A stretch of DNA of 64,000 nucleotides from Desulfobacteraceae bacterium (GCA_020633955.1 JACKCP010000003.1:1-64000), one strand, 5' to 3'; positions 7,004 to 15,699 are shown, numbered from the stretch's first letter. Program-made: numbers and translations. Notes: generated from the sequence alone by a model not told the origin.

Positions 7004-7300
7004 TCAAGAATAGAGCATGATAATTTTTTCAAATTCCTTGATTGAGCTGCATGTTTCCAATTTGGTTATTGCATCTGCATTATGTATATGTTTGAGCTTT
7101 GAAGCTGTTTTTAATACTTCAGGTGTATGATTAAATTTTTCAAGTATTGCAATAAGAAGTTCAATTCCTTGTTGCATGGTTTGTTGCATACCTCTTTGTA
7201 TACCTTATTGTATTAATTTTTCAGCTGTTGTCATGGCGAGTGCTTCTCTTGTTTTGGAAACATCACTAAAAGAGTCTACTATAATTGATCGTGCATTTTG
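7004..7300 (-). pseudogene. Rpn-like gene remnant with in-frame stop
   Basis: On the minus strand the frame reads SIIVDSFSDVSKTREALAMT, TAEKLIQ, then TAA at 7205-7207. It then continues in the same frame as GIQRGMQQTMQQGIELLIAI to CSSIKEFEKIIMLYS and a stop. The stop replaces a glutamine seen at that point in the copy at 4407-4626. The QQGIQRGMQQ segment resembles the RG-type repeats of Rpn proteins. It lies directly upstream of intact Rpn copy 2, as the copy at 4407 does for copy 1. Confidence 0.65.
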
Positions 7301-7360
7301 GCACAGCTCCGCTCTTTAAGTTACATTTCAGGAGGTAACTTTAAAAAAAATATAATAAAA

Positions 7361-7909
7361 TTAGTTTTCTGGTGCCTGCCAGATCAAAAGATGAGGGCGT
7401 TCTTCAAGTTTGTTTTTAAATTTTTCAAACTCATTTCTTTCAAGCACCAGGTGTCTTATTTTTCTATTTAAATATCGTTCAGTTTTTTTGGTCAAATCGT
7501 GTAAATGAAAATTGTCTATATTTCCAATAAGAAGAAGGTCTATTATTCCTCCGTCCCTTCCAACGGCATAATCATCAAGCAGATATGCAAGCTCAAGTTT
7601 TCCAAGCCTTGTTATTATGCTTTCAATTACCTTGTCTATTCCCATTACTTTTTTGGTCATTGATGAAAGTTCAGGGAAAAGAGGGTGACTTTTATTTGCC
7701 TTATATAAAACTTTCCTGCCGTCTTTTTCGGACTTTATAAGCCCGCTTTCTGTGAACTGGTTAAGCTCTGTTCTTACAGCATTGGAAGAAACATCAAACT
7801 CACTTGAAAGTTCCCTTAAATATGCCCTTGATTCAGGATTCATGAAGAACCTTATAATCATTTTTATTTTAAGCTTTGATGTTATTATTCCTGAAAGTAT
7901 ATTATTCAT
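7361..7909 (-). CDS. Winged-helix regulator with degenerate nucleotidyltransferase-like domain
   Basis: A 182-residue protein. Residues 15-70 form an ArsR-like winged helix: MNPESRAYLRELSSEFDVSS then NAVRTELNQFTESGLI and the wing KDGRKVLYKAN. The second half contains LDDYAVGRDGGIIDLLLIGN, which resembles a nucleotidyltransferase core where the usual GS-x10-DxD is reduced to a single acidic position. Related fused proteins are annotated as ArsR-type regulators. The gene stands alone between the island and the mqnB operon, so its target is unknown. Confidence 0.65.
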   Translation of the reverse strand: MNNILSGIITSKLKIKMIIRFFMNPESRAYLRELSSEFDVSSNAVRTELNQFTESGLIKSEKDGRKVLYKANKSHPLFPELSSMTKKVMGIDKVIESIITRLGKLELAYLLDDYAVGRDGGIIDLLLIGNIDNFHLHDLTKKTERYLNRKIRHLVLERNEFEKFKNKLEERPHLLIWQAPEN

Positions 7910-8037
7910 AAAGATCTTTTGTTTTTTTGTATATAATTATTACTCATAAATAAATTTTATTGTTTTGTCAAATTTAAAGGAAAACAAAAGTGCAATACTC
8001 AGTGATTATGGTAATAATGATTTATTACAGGTGGTTA

Positions 8038-8760
8038 TTAAATGTTTTTTAAAATATTAAAAAGGCAGTCACACGAATTTGAAAAAGCCTTGTGAAAATC
8101 CCACTTAAACTTGTCTCTTTCACCTGTTTCATTGCTTGCAGATCTTACTTCAACAAAAGGAATTTCATATAAAAAAGAAACATAGGCTGAACCAGCACCC
8201 TCCATATTTTCCATGCCTGCATCATAGTTTTCAAATAAAATCCCGGCTCTTTCCTTTGTGGAAGTAACCTCTGAAACAGTCAGAAAAGGGTAGATATCTG
8301 TATTGTAGTTTGTTTTAGTTTTGATTATATCAAATATTTCAAGGTTTATTTTTTCATTGGTTTCAAAAACATTTGAGATTGATCTTCCCTTAGTAAGAGA
8401 AAATGGAAGGGGAGAGGGGATAACACGGTTTTCAGGGTTTTCAACTCCAAGATGGAGGTAGGTTTCCCTTGATGCAATTCCAATATCACCAAGTGAAATA
8501 TTTTTTTGACTAAAACCTCCTGCACAACCAGTCTGAATGATAAGATCTGGTTTTTCATTGTTTTCAAGATAAACTGTAAGAGAATGAACTGCATTTAAAA
8601 TGCCCGGGCCAGACACTAATATGTCTGTATTTCTTCCTGCAATTTTACCCTTTTCAATAATCATGGCATTCTTGATTATTGATTCGTCTTTTTCAAGATG
8701 CTTCAGGATAAATTTTATCTCATCAAAAACAGCTGAAACAATAAGAATTTTATCAAACAT
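8038..8760 (-). CDS. mqnB: Futalosine hydrolase
   Basis: A nucleosidase of the PNP/MTAN fold that cleaves futalosine to dehypoxanthinyl futalosine and hypoxanthine in the futalosine route to menaquinone. Motifs are SGPGILNA, QTGCAGGF near residue 80, ENMEGAGSAYVSFLYEIPF, and RSASNETGERDKFKWD, which is typical of MqnB. ATG at 8760 is chosen because AAGGAA lies eight bases upstream; a TTG at 8766 is possible. It is the last gene of the def-fmt-rsmB-rpe-aroQ-tetR operon, two bases after tetR. No other mqn gene is in the window. Confidence 0.85.
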   Translation of the reverse strand: MFDKILIVSAVFDEIKFILKHLEKDESIIKNAMIIEKGKIAGRNTDILVSGPGILNAVHSLTVYLENNEKPDLIIQTGCAGGFSQKNISLGDIGIASRETYLHLGVENPENRVIPSPLPFSLTKGRSISNVFETNEKINLEIFDIIKTKTNYNTDIYPFLTVSEVTSTKERAGILFENYDAGMENMEGAGSAYVSFLYEIPFVEVRSASNETGERDKFKWDFHKAFSNSCDCLFNILKNI

Positions 8761-8762
8761 TT

Positions 8763-9395
8763 TCAAATTCCTTTTTTTAAGATTGAAATTATTTGATCAA
8801 TAAGTTCTTCGCATTTTTTTCTGTCCGCTCCATATATATCAGCTCCAGGATCTAAAAAGGGAAGAATTCTTGTCTGCAAAAATCTGTCCATGACTGCTTC
8901 AATTGTAAAGGCTGCAATTTTTATGTCTAAATCTTTTCTTATTTCATTTTTTTCTTTTGCATCATAAAGAAGCTCGCATAAAAATTCATGTGCATATTCC
9001 CTTATTGATTTCTGCATATCTTCTCTTAAAGGAATATCTGAATTTAAAAGCATGCGAATATAAACTCTGTAAATATTTGGATGTCTGTCTGTAAAATCAA
9101 CACCTGCCTGAAGGATTTTTTTCAGTCTTTCAAAAATATTTTGATCTTTTGTATTTTCTCTTACATCTCTTAAATAATCTTTTACCTTTTCAACTGCAAA
9201 CTTGAATATATGTAAAAAAAGACCTTCCTTGTCTCCAAAATAAGAAAAAATTGAACCTTTAGCAATTTTCAGTTTTTTTACAATGGAGTTTATGCTTGCT
9301 CCCCTGTAGCCTTTTGCAGCAAATTCATTTGTAGAAACAGCTATTATTTTTTCCTTTTTTTCATCAGGAAGATTTAAAAAAGTATTGTTGGTCAT
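8763..9395 (-). CDS. TetR/AcrR family transcriptional regulator
   Basis: A 210-residue TetR regulator. The N-terminal helix-turn-helix reads INSIVKKLKIAKGSIFSYFG followed by DKEGLFLHIF. The remaining helical part is the ligand-binding domain. The start overlaps the end of aroQ by four bases and mqnB follows within a few bases, so it is co-transcribed with enzymes rather than standing by its own operator. The ligand and target are not apparent. Confidence 0.85.
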   Translation of the reverse strand: MTNNTFLNLPDEKKEKIIAVSTNEFAAKGYRGASINSIVKKLKIAKGSIFSYFGDKEGLFLHIFKFAVEKVKDYLRDVRENTKDQNIFERLKKILQAGVDFTDRHPNIYRVYIRMLLNSDIPLREDMQKSIREYAHEFLCELLYDAKEKNEIRKDLDIKIAAFTIEAVMDRFLQTRILPFLDPGADIYGADRKKCEELIDQIISILKKGI

Positions 9396-9829
9396 GATTT
9401 AATTATTTGTGCCAGTGCCTGAAGAGCAAGGAAATAGACCATATCACCAAAACCACAGATAACTCCGGCTGCAATATCTGAAAGATATGATTTGTGGCGG
9501 AATTCTTCCCTTTGATAAATATTTGAAAGGTGAACCTCGCAAACCGGAATCTTGTGCATGGAAACAGCATCTCTAATGGCAATGCTTGTATGAGTGTAGG
9601 CTGCGGCATTTATAATCAGGCCGTCAATTTTTTGAAACTCATGGTTTAATTTTGAAACAATTTCGCCTTCAGAGTTTGACTGAAAAAATGAAATTTCAAT
9701 TCCAAGATCCAGAGCTTTTTGTGAAAGCTCAGTATTTATTTCATCAAGGGTTTTAGATCCGTAAATTTCAGGCTCTCTTTTTCCAAGCATGTTGAGATTA
9801 GGGCCGTTTATTACAAGAATTTTTTTCAT
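9392..9829 (-). CDS. aroQ: 3-dehydroquinate dehydratase, type II
   Basis: Converts 3-dehydroquinate to 3-dehydroshikimate in aromatic amino acid synthesis. The 145-residue length is standard. Family motifs are in order: INGPNLNMLGKREPEIYG with the catalytic Tyr, SNSEGEIV, NAAAYTHTSIAIRDA, VCEVHLSNIYQREEFRHKS with the catalytic His, and AAGVICGFG. It starts two bases after rpe and overlaps tetR by four bases, so it is fully embedded in the operon. Confidence 0.95.
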   Translation of the reverse strand: MKKILVINGPNLNMLGKREPEIYGSKTLDEINTELSQKALDLGIEISFFQSNSEGEIVSKLNHEFQKIDGLIINAAAYTHTSIAIRDAVSMHKIPVCEVHLSNIYQREEFRHKSYLSDIAAGVICGFGDMVYFLALQALAQIIKS

Positions 9830-9831
9830 TT

Positions 9832-10488
9832 TTAACCTGCAAGAAGTTTTAGTTCATCAATTTCTTTTTTATAATCGTCTTTGCCAAAAATTGCAGAACC
9901 TGCAACAAATATATCAGCACCTGCAAGGGAAATATCTTTAATTGTGCTTGAATTTACTCCCCCGTCAACCTGAATTTTTGTTTTAAGGTTTTTATCATCA
10001 ATCATTTTTTTTATGATTTTTATTTTTTCAATGGAATTTTTTATGAATTTCTGACCGCCAAAACCAGGATTGACACTCATTACAAGAACAAAATCAAGTT
10101 CTTCAATAACCCATTTTAAAACATCCGGGTCAGTTGATGGATTTAAGGCAACTCCTGCTTTTACTTTTTGTTCCTTAATCTGCTGAACAACTCTGTGAAG
10201 ATGGGGGCATGTTTCAGCATGTACTGAAATATAGTCTGCACCGCTTTTTGCAAATTCTTCAATATGTTTTTCAGGCTTTTCTATCATAAGATGAACATCT
10301 AGTGGAAGTTTTGTAAGTTTTCTGCAGGTTTCAACAATAATTGAACCATAGGTTATATTAGGAACAAATTGTCCGTCCATTACATCAATATGAATCCATC
10401 CTGCACCTGATTTTTCAGCATCTGAAATTTCTTTTCCAAGAATTGAAAAATCAGCAGAAAGAATTGAGGGAGCAATAATTTTATCCAT
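9832..10488 (-). CDS. rpe: Ribulose-phosphate 3-epimerase
   Basis: Interconverts ribulose 5-phosphate and xylulose 5-phosphate. The 218-residue TIM barrel has the expected motifs: APSILSADFSILGKE, HIDVMDGQFVPNITYG, DVHLMIEKPEKHI, VLVMSVNPGFGGQKFI, KIQVDGGVNSSTI and AGSAIFG. The metal ligands (two His, two Asp) fall in these segments. It lies between the PASTA protein gene and aroQ. Confidence 0.96.
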   Translation of the reverse strand: MDKIIAPSILSADFSILGKEISDAEKSGAGWIHIDVMDGQFVPNITYGSIIVETCRKLTKLPLDVHLMIEKPEKHIEEFAKSGADYISVHAETCPHLHRVVQQIKEQKVKAGVALNPSTDPDVLKWVIEELDFVLVMSVNPGFGGQKFIKNSIEKIKIIKKMIDDKNLKTKIQVDGGVNSSTIKDISLAGADIFVAGSAIFGKDDYKKEIDELKLLAG

Positions 10489-10507
10489 AAATAATTCCTT
10501 AAAATTT

Positions 10508-11527
10508 TTAAAAATAACCCGGCAGGTTATTAAAATCAGTTAAAAATTTATTTTGTCTGTTTTTTTGAAAAGCTTTAAATGTTTTTTCCTCAACAAACTC
10601 TTTATCTCTAAATATTGTTACAACTGCATCCTGATCAAATGGAACTGCGATAAGGATTGTTTCTTCAGGACTGAAATAGCCGTCATGGATAACAAATGTT
10701 CTGTTATAAATTTCAAGTTCAGTTTTAATATGAGATTTTAAAACTCCGGGCGGTAGTTTGTAAATAAACATATTTGAACCAATTACCGGTGAGATTATTG
10801 ATGGTGTGTCCATGTGGTTTATTACAAGAGTTACCTTGTCTTTTTCCTTTACCCTGACTCCATAGGCAGGTTTTTGGGATAAAATGACAGACTGCTTATG
10901 GTCGGGAGAGAAAACAGACTCTATTTTTTCTATTAAAAGATTTCTTTTTGCTATTTCATTTTCAGCCTCTTCAATTGTCATTCCTGTAATATCTGGCATA
11001 ATGTATTCCTTTGGTTTTTTGCCAAGACTTACAAGAAGTGAAACTTCTGTGCCTGATTTTGTAAATACTCCCTGGGAGGGTGAAGATGCAATAATATGGT
11101 ATTTTGAAATTTTATCGTGATGGGTAAATGAAATATGAGCAAGTTTAAGGCCGCTTTTTAATATTTCAATTTTAGCCTCATCTATATTTTTCCCATACAA
11201 AAAAGGCATTAAATCTGTTTTTTTGCCTCTTGAAATAGTAAGGTGTACATCCCTGCCTTTTTTTACTGTTTCTCCTGCCTTTGGCAGCTGATCTATTATG
11301 TGGTTTGCAGGAACAAACTGATTAAACTCAAAACTTTTTATTCTTGGTATCAGGGAAATTGATTCAAGCTGTTTTGTACAGTATTCCACATCTTTGCCTG
11401 AAAAATCAGGTACAATTACTTCAGGCTGGTTTTTAATCAGATAATGAATTGTTACAAAAGCAGAAACTCCTGTAATAATGGAAAAAACAACTAATAAAGA
11501 AAAAAATCTGATTATTTTTAAAATCAT
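10508..11527 (-). CDS. Membrane-anchored PASTA-domain protein
   Basis: A 339-residue protein with an N-terminal membrane segment (residues about 5-30, IIRFFSLLVVFSIITGVSAF), then three PASTA domains. Their starts are VIVPDFSGKDVEYCTKQL, LMPFLYGKNIDEAKIEIL and IMPDITGMTIEEAENEIA, each ending in a KAGETVKKG-like loop. About 100 residues without a recognised domain follow. PASTA domains bind muropeptides or scaffold cell-wall enzymes. No kinase or transpeptidase domain is attached, so this is a stand-alone periplasmic PASTA protein. It sits between rsmB and rpe with gaps of 3 and 19 bases. Confidence 0.85.
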   Translation of the reverse strand: MILKIIRFFSLLVVFSIITGVSAFVTIHYLIKNQPEVIVPDFSGKDVEYCTKQLESISLIPRIKSFEFNQFVPANHIIDQLPKAGETVKKGRDVHLTISRGKKTDLMPFLYGKNIDEAKIEILKSGLKLAHISFTHHDKISKYHIIASSPSQGVFTKSGTEVSLLVSLGKKPKEYIMPDITGMTIEEAENEIAKRNLLIEKIESVFSPDHKQSVILSQKPAYGVRVKEKDKVTLVINHMDTPSIISPVIGSNMFIYKLPPGVLKSHIKTELEIYNRTFVIHDGYFSPEETILIAVPFDQDAVVTIFRDKEFVEEKTFKAFQKNRQNKFLTDFNNLPGYF

Positions 11528-11530
11528 AGC

Positions 11531-12883
11531 CTATATTTTTTTGTCCTTTACAAGCAGTGATGCAAAAAAACCGTCAGTGTTTGAAATGTGGGGGAATATT
11601 GCAACATCTCCATTTATATCAGTATGCTTAATATCCTTTGACTTAAGATCAGCTCTTTTAAATTCTTTGTTCAGCTCAAGAAACTCGTTTACAACATCTG
11701 TAGTTTCTTCAGGCTCAAATGAGCATACACAATAAAGAAGAAGACCTCCTTTTTTTAAAAGTGATGCCGTGTTTTTCAATATTGTTTTCTGTGTTTTTGC
11801 ACATTCATGGATATCTTTAACAGTTCTGTTCCATTTTGTATCAGGGTTTCTTCTTAATACCCCAAGCCCGGAACATGGAGCATCAACAAGAATTTTGTCA
11901 AAAAAGCCTGTCTGAATCTTCTTGGAATCCTTTGTAAGATCAATTACAGCTGTTTTAACCGAGCTGCTGAAACCAAGCCTTAGCATTTCTTCCTTTAAAG
12001 CTTCAAGTTTTGTTTTGTTTGAATCAGCTGCAGTTATTTTTGCCTTTCCTCTTGTAAGCTGTGCAATATATCCGGTTTTTCCTCCAAATCCTGCACATGC
12101 ATCCATTATGTTGTCATCTGGCCTTGGATCAAGAAGGGTTGTTACAAATTGAGCTCCTGAATCCTGAACCTGAAAAAAACCTTTTTTAAATCCTGGAAGT
12201 TTGTTTACAGGGAATTTAGGCTTTATAAGTGAGATAGAATCCTTTCCCGAAATATCCTGCCAGATATTTTCAGCAGCAGGGGCTAAAAGCTCGCACAGAT
12301 CTTTTTTTGTGGTTTTTACTGTATTGACCCTTAAAGTTATAGGAGGAACTTCATTGTAAAAAGTGCATAGATCCTCGGTTATTTTTTTTCCAAATCTTTT
12401 TTCCCAGCGTTTTGTCATCCATTTTGGGAAATCAGCTGAGTTTTTTTCGTACTTAAAGTATTTCTGCGGGTCAAAGTCTCTGGAAAAATTTCTTAAAACT
12501 CCGTTGACAAACCCTGATGCGCTTTTAAATCCGCCTGATTTTACAATCTCAACACTGGTATTTACTGCTGCACTTACAGGAATTTTTTCAAGGTACACCA
12601 TCTGGTAAATTCCTGTTCTTAATGCATTTAAAACCGGAATATCAATTTTATTGAAATTTTTATCCGAATTTCTTGCAATTATTTTATCCAGATTGCCACG
12701 TTTTCTTAAAACTCCGTATAAAATATTGAAAAAAAGGCTTTTATCCTTTGGATTCATCTGATTTACAATGTTGTCGTGGTCGGTTACAAGTGTATCGAGC
12801 ATGAGATTCTTTGTTTCAATTAGAGTAAGAATATATACAGCAAGATATCTTGGATTTTTTTTAAGATTCTCTTTAATTATCAA
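11531..12883 (-). CDS. rsmB: 16S rRNA (cytosine-967-C5) methyltransferase
   Basis: A 450-residue RsmB/Sun protein. Residues 1-140 are the NusB-like RNA-binding domain (RTGIYQMVYLEKIPVSAAVN). The C-terminal SAM-dependent part has MDACAGFGGKTGYIAQL, VDAPCSGLGVLRRNPD with the PC motif Cys, and LLYCVCSFEPEET with the catalytic TCS-type Cys. It overlaps fmt by four bases upstream, the common fmt-rsmB arrangement. Confidence 0.94.
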   Translation of the reverse strand: MIIKENLKKNPRYLAVYILTLIETKNLMLDTLVTDHDNIVNQMNPKDKSLFFNILYGVLRKRGNLDKIIARNSDKNFNKIDIPVLNALRTGIYQMVYLEKIPVSAAVNTSVEIVKSGGFKSASGFVNGVLRNFSRDFDPQKYFKYEKNSADFPKWMTKRWEKRFGKKITEDLCTFYNEVPPITLRVNTVKTTKKDLCELLAPAAENIWQDISGKDSISLIKPKFPVNKLPGFKKGFFQVQDSGAQFVTTLLDPRPDDNIMDACAGFGGKTGYIAQLTRGKAKITAADSNKTKLEALKEEMLRLGFSSSVKTAVIDLTKDSKKIQTGFFDKILVDAPCSGLGVLRRNPDTKWNRTVKDIHECAKTQKTILKNTASLLKKGGLLLYCVCSFEPEETTDVVNEFLELNKEFKRADLKSKDIKHTDINGDVAIFPHISNTDGFFASLLVKDKKI

Positions 12884-13818
12884 TTAAGAACTGCTCCCTG
12901 TCTGATATCGTAACCCTTTAGAAACTGAGCGGCACTTATTTTCTTTTTTCCTGCCGGCTGAATTTCTATTATTTTCAAATCAAAGTCTCCTGTGGAAACT
13001 ATAAGATCTGAGTTGTCTGCCTTTACTATTGTACCCGGATCTGCAGAGCTTTTAACTGATGTCTTATCAACTGAAAAAATTTTGAGCCTTTCATTTTCAA
13101 TAAAAGTGAATGTTCCAGGCCATGGGTCAAAGGCTCTGATTTTTGCATCAATCTTATCTGATGATTCTCTCCAGTCAATATGACCGTCATTTTTTTTCAG
13201 AAGAGGAGCATAGGTTGAAACCTTGTTGTCCTGTTGTTTTCTTTCAAGTGTTTCAAAATTTTTAAGTGTATGAATTATTGCACTGGCACCAATCTGTGCC
13301 AGTCTGTCATGGAGAGTGCCTGCTGTATCATTTGAAAGTATGGTTGTTTTTTCAATATGGAGGATATCTCCTGTATCAAGGCCTTCATCCATAAACATGG
13401 TTGTAATTCCAGTTTCATTTTCCATGTTTAAAACAGCGTGCTGAATGGGGGATGCACCTCTGTAATAAGGAAGAACTGAAGCATGAATATTTATGGGCGC
13501 AAGTTTTGGAATATCAAGCAGTTTTTTGGGAAGTATCTGGCCGTATGCTGCAACTACAAGAAAATCAGGGGCAAATGACTCAAGTTTTTCTATTGCACTT
13601 GTATCTTTTATTTTTTCAGGCTGAAATACTTCTATGCCAAGCTCAAGAGCTTGTGTTTTTACAGGTGGGGGCAGAAGTTTTTTACCTCTTCCCTGTTTTC
13701 TGTCAGGCTGTGTAACTGCAAGGCAGATATTGAAGCCTTCATCTTTCAGAGCTTTTAATGGGACAGCAGCAAATTCAGGAGTTCCCATAAAAATAATTTT
13801 ATAATCTTTCCAATCCAT
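12880..13818 (-). CDS. fmt: Methionyl-tRNA formyltransferase
   Basis: Formylates initiator Met-tRNA using 10-formyl-THF. The 312 residues contain FMGTPEFAAVP at the N-terminus, the catalytic region NIHASVLPYYRGASPIQ, TGITTMFMDEGLDTGDIL, and a C-terminal OB-fold domain with RAFDPWPGTF. It overlaps def by one base and rsmB by four, consistent with one transcript for N-terminal formylation and deformylation. Confidence 0.96.
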   Translation of the reverse strand: MDWKDYKIIFMGTPEFAAVPLKALKDEGFNICLAVTQPDRKQGRGKKLLPPPVKTQALELGIEVFQPEKIKDTSAIEKLESFAPDFLVVAAYGQILPKKLLDIPKLAPINIHASVLPYYRGASPIQHAVLNMENETGITTMFMDEGLDTGDILHIEKTTILSNDTAGTLHDRLAQIGASAIIHTLKNFETLERKQQDNKVSTYAPLLKKNDGHIDWRESSDKIDAKIRAFDPWPGTFTFIENERLKIFSVDKTSVKSSADPGTIVKADNSDLIVSTGDFDLKIIEIQPAGKKKISAAQFLKGYDIRQGAVLN

Positions 13819-14321
13819 TATTGAGCCTGTTTCACAAGTTTTTTGTGGTAAAATTTTTTCTTTAAGCTTGAAAGTCTGTCTATGAATACTTTTCCATTTA
13901 AATGGTCAATTTCATGCTGGAGAATTATTCCCACAAGATCAGTCCCGTCTATTTCAACTTCTTCCCCTTCAAGGTTTAATGCCTTAACCTTTACTCTTTC
14001 ATATCTTTTTACATCAGCTCTTATTCCGGGAAGACTAAGACAGCCTTCTTCCTTTGAAATCTGGCTTCCTTCTTTTTCAATAATATGAGGATTTACAAGT
14101 ACTGTGTAGTTTCTTACTTCAGGATCTGGATCAGGGTCAAAAACAATTATTCTTTTTTCAGAATTTATCTGATTGGCGGCAAGTCCCACTCCTCTTGATT
14201 CATACATTGTATCTGCCATATCTATGGCTAGATTTTTAAGATCTTCATCTATTTTTTCCACATCCTTAAGTTCCTGTCTTAAAATGGGATGGGGATAAAT
14301 TACAACATCTAAAACTGACAT
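13818..14321 (-). CDS. def: Peptide deformylase
   Basis: Removes the N-formyl group from new proteins with a bound metal ion. The three signature motifs are intact in the 167-residue chain: GVGLAANQI near residue 45, EGCLSLPG near 92, and QHEIDHLNG near 134, with the ligands Cys, His, His and the catalytic Glu. It is the first gene of the operon that continues with fmt and rsmB. Confidence 0.97.
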   Translation of the reverse strand: MSVLDVVIYPHPILRQELKDVEKIDEDLKNLAIDMADTMYESRGVGLAANQINSEKRIIVFDPDPDPEVRNYTVLVNPHIIEKEGSQISKEEGCLSLPGIRADVKRYERVKVKALNLEGEEVEIDGTDLVGIILQHEIDHLNGKVFIDRLSSLKKKFYHKKLVKQAQ

Positions 14322-14444
14322 AATTTTTACTCCATTATTGATCTATAAAAAAATATAATAATATAGAAAATAAGATTTGAAATGGAAAGAGGAAAATTTT
14401 TTAAAAAAAAATTGCGGTTATCAAATGCAGATTCTTTTTTTTTG

Positions 14445-15374
14445 CTAAACAAGCTCGCTTAAAATTTCTTTTGCATTCATAACATCCTTTGAAATCTGCT
14501 GGGAGAGTTCTTCAATTCCGGAAAATTTTTTTTCGCCTCTTAGTCTTTGAATGAAATTAACCTTTATTTTCCTGCCGTAAAGGTCTTCTTTGAAATCAAT
14601 GAAATGAACTTCTACTGTAAATTTATGGTCTCCAAAAGTAGGACTGTAGCCAATATTTGCAACTCCTTTATATTTTACTCCTTCGATTTCAGGAACTACA
14701 GCATAAACACCCATTTTGGGACATAATTCATCAATAAGCTCAAGGTTTGCTGTTGGAAAGCCGATTTTGTTTCCCCTGTTTCTTCCGTGTACTACAGTTC
14801 CTCTTATCTGATAAAATCTTCCAAGCATTGATTTTGCTTCATCAAGTTTTCCGCCCATTACAGATTTTCTTATAAGAGTGGAACTGATTCTTTTATCGGA
14901 AAATGTTGCAAATTCAGGAATAAAAACATCAAATTCATATTTTTTGCCATATTCCTTCAAAAGTTCAATATTGCCCTTACGGTTTTTCCCGAACATATAA
15001 TCTTTTCCAACAACTATGCCTTTTACTTTTAAAATATTTACAAGAATATCCTCTGTAAATTCAACGGCTGTAAGATTTGCAAATTCCTTTGAAAATTCAA
15101 TAACAAGAATATCATCAATTCCAAAATATTTTAAAAGTTCAATTTTTTGTTCAAGGGGAGTTATTATTGGCGGATGATCTCCTGGTTTTATACATTTGAT
15201 CGGGTGAGGATCAAATGTAATTGCCATTGTTTTCAAATTTTTTTCTTTGCCCTTTTCAACGGTAAGTTTTATCAGCTCCTGATGGCCCTTATGAACTCCG
15301 TCAAAATTACCTATTGTTACAATGGTATTGTCGTTGTTTTCTTTAATTTGTTCAAGTCCGTAATATTCCGTCAT
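14445..15374 (-). CDS. ribF: Bifunctional riboflavin kinase / FAD synthetase
   Basis: Makes FMN and then FAD from riboflavin. The N-terminal FAD synthetase part has TIGNFDGVHKGHQELI and ITFDPHPIKCIKPG; the C-terminal kinase part has GTVVHGRNRGNKIGFPTANL and MGVYAVVPEIEGVKYKGVAN. ATG at 15374 gives 309 residues and puts the conserved start at the usual distance; ATG at 15399-15401 would add nine. Neither start has a convincing ribosome site. It stands 123 bases upstream of def with AT-rich DNA between. Confidence 0.94.
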   Translation of the reverse strand: MTEYYGLEQIKENNDNTIVTIGNFDGVHKGHQELIKLTVEKGKEKNLKTMAITFDPHPIKCIKPGDHPPIITPLEQKIELLKYFGIDDILVIEFSKEFANLTAVEFTEDILVNILKVKGIVVGKDYMFGKNRKGNIELLKEYGKKYEFDVFIPEFATFSDKRISSTLIRKSVMGGKLDEAKSMLGRFYQIRGTVVHGRNRGNKIGFPTANLELIDELCPKMGVYAVVPEIEGVKYKGVANIGYSPTFGDHKFTVEVHFIDFKEDLYGRKIKVNFIQRLRGEKKFSGIEELSQQISKDVMNAKEILSELV

Positions 15375-15456
15375 AATAAGGTAAATTCCCTTGTTTTTCA
15401 TTTAATCAACAAAGAGCATATATAGAATCTTTTATTTTTGAAATCAAACAATTTTT

Positions 15457-15562
15457 ATAACTATTAAGCTGAGAACTGAGCTTAAGCGAAAATGAGGCTG
15501 AGAAAAAATGCAGCAGCCGCCGCCAAAACGGCTTTTTCCCAGTTTTTAAGCTGAATAGTTAC
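15457..15562. repeat. MITE-like palindromic repeat, copy A
   Basis: The element is bounded by imperfect inverted ends, tataactattaagctgagaactg at the left and cagtttttaagctgaatagttac at the right, shown here as short matches. Its centre includes agcttaagcgaaaatgaggctgag. Related pieces occur at 47832-47954 and 49672-49729. It lies in the gene-free stretch 15375-15699 between ribF and phoH; apart from AT-rich DNA nothing else is seen there. Confidence 0.6.
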
Positions 15563-15699
15563 ATTAAAAGAATATAAAGTCTTCACGAATACAATCATAA
15601 CTCACAAAGACTTCTTTAAAATATGCAGCTCATCATTATTTAACATTAAGGTTTTATTTTTTTAAAATACTTTAAACCACATAATTTAAAGGAAATTTT

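Noticed and set aside
6955..7032. Longer N-terminus for Rpn copy 2 from ATG 7032
   Set aside because: The extra 26 residues translate the leader that is also present, untranslated, upstream of copy 1; the shared ATG is used for both.
15375..15699. Possible FMN riboswitch or other leader near ribF
   Set aside because: The gap holds the MITE-like repeat, and no FMN-element consensus was seen.
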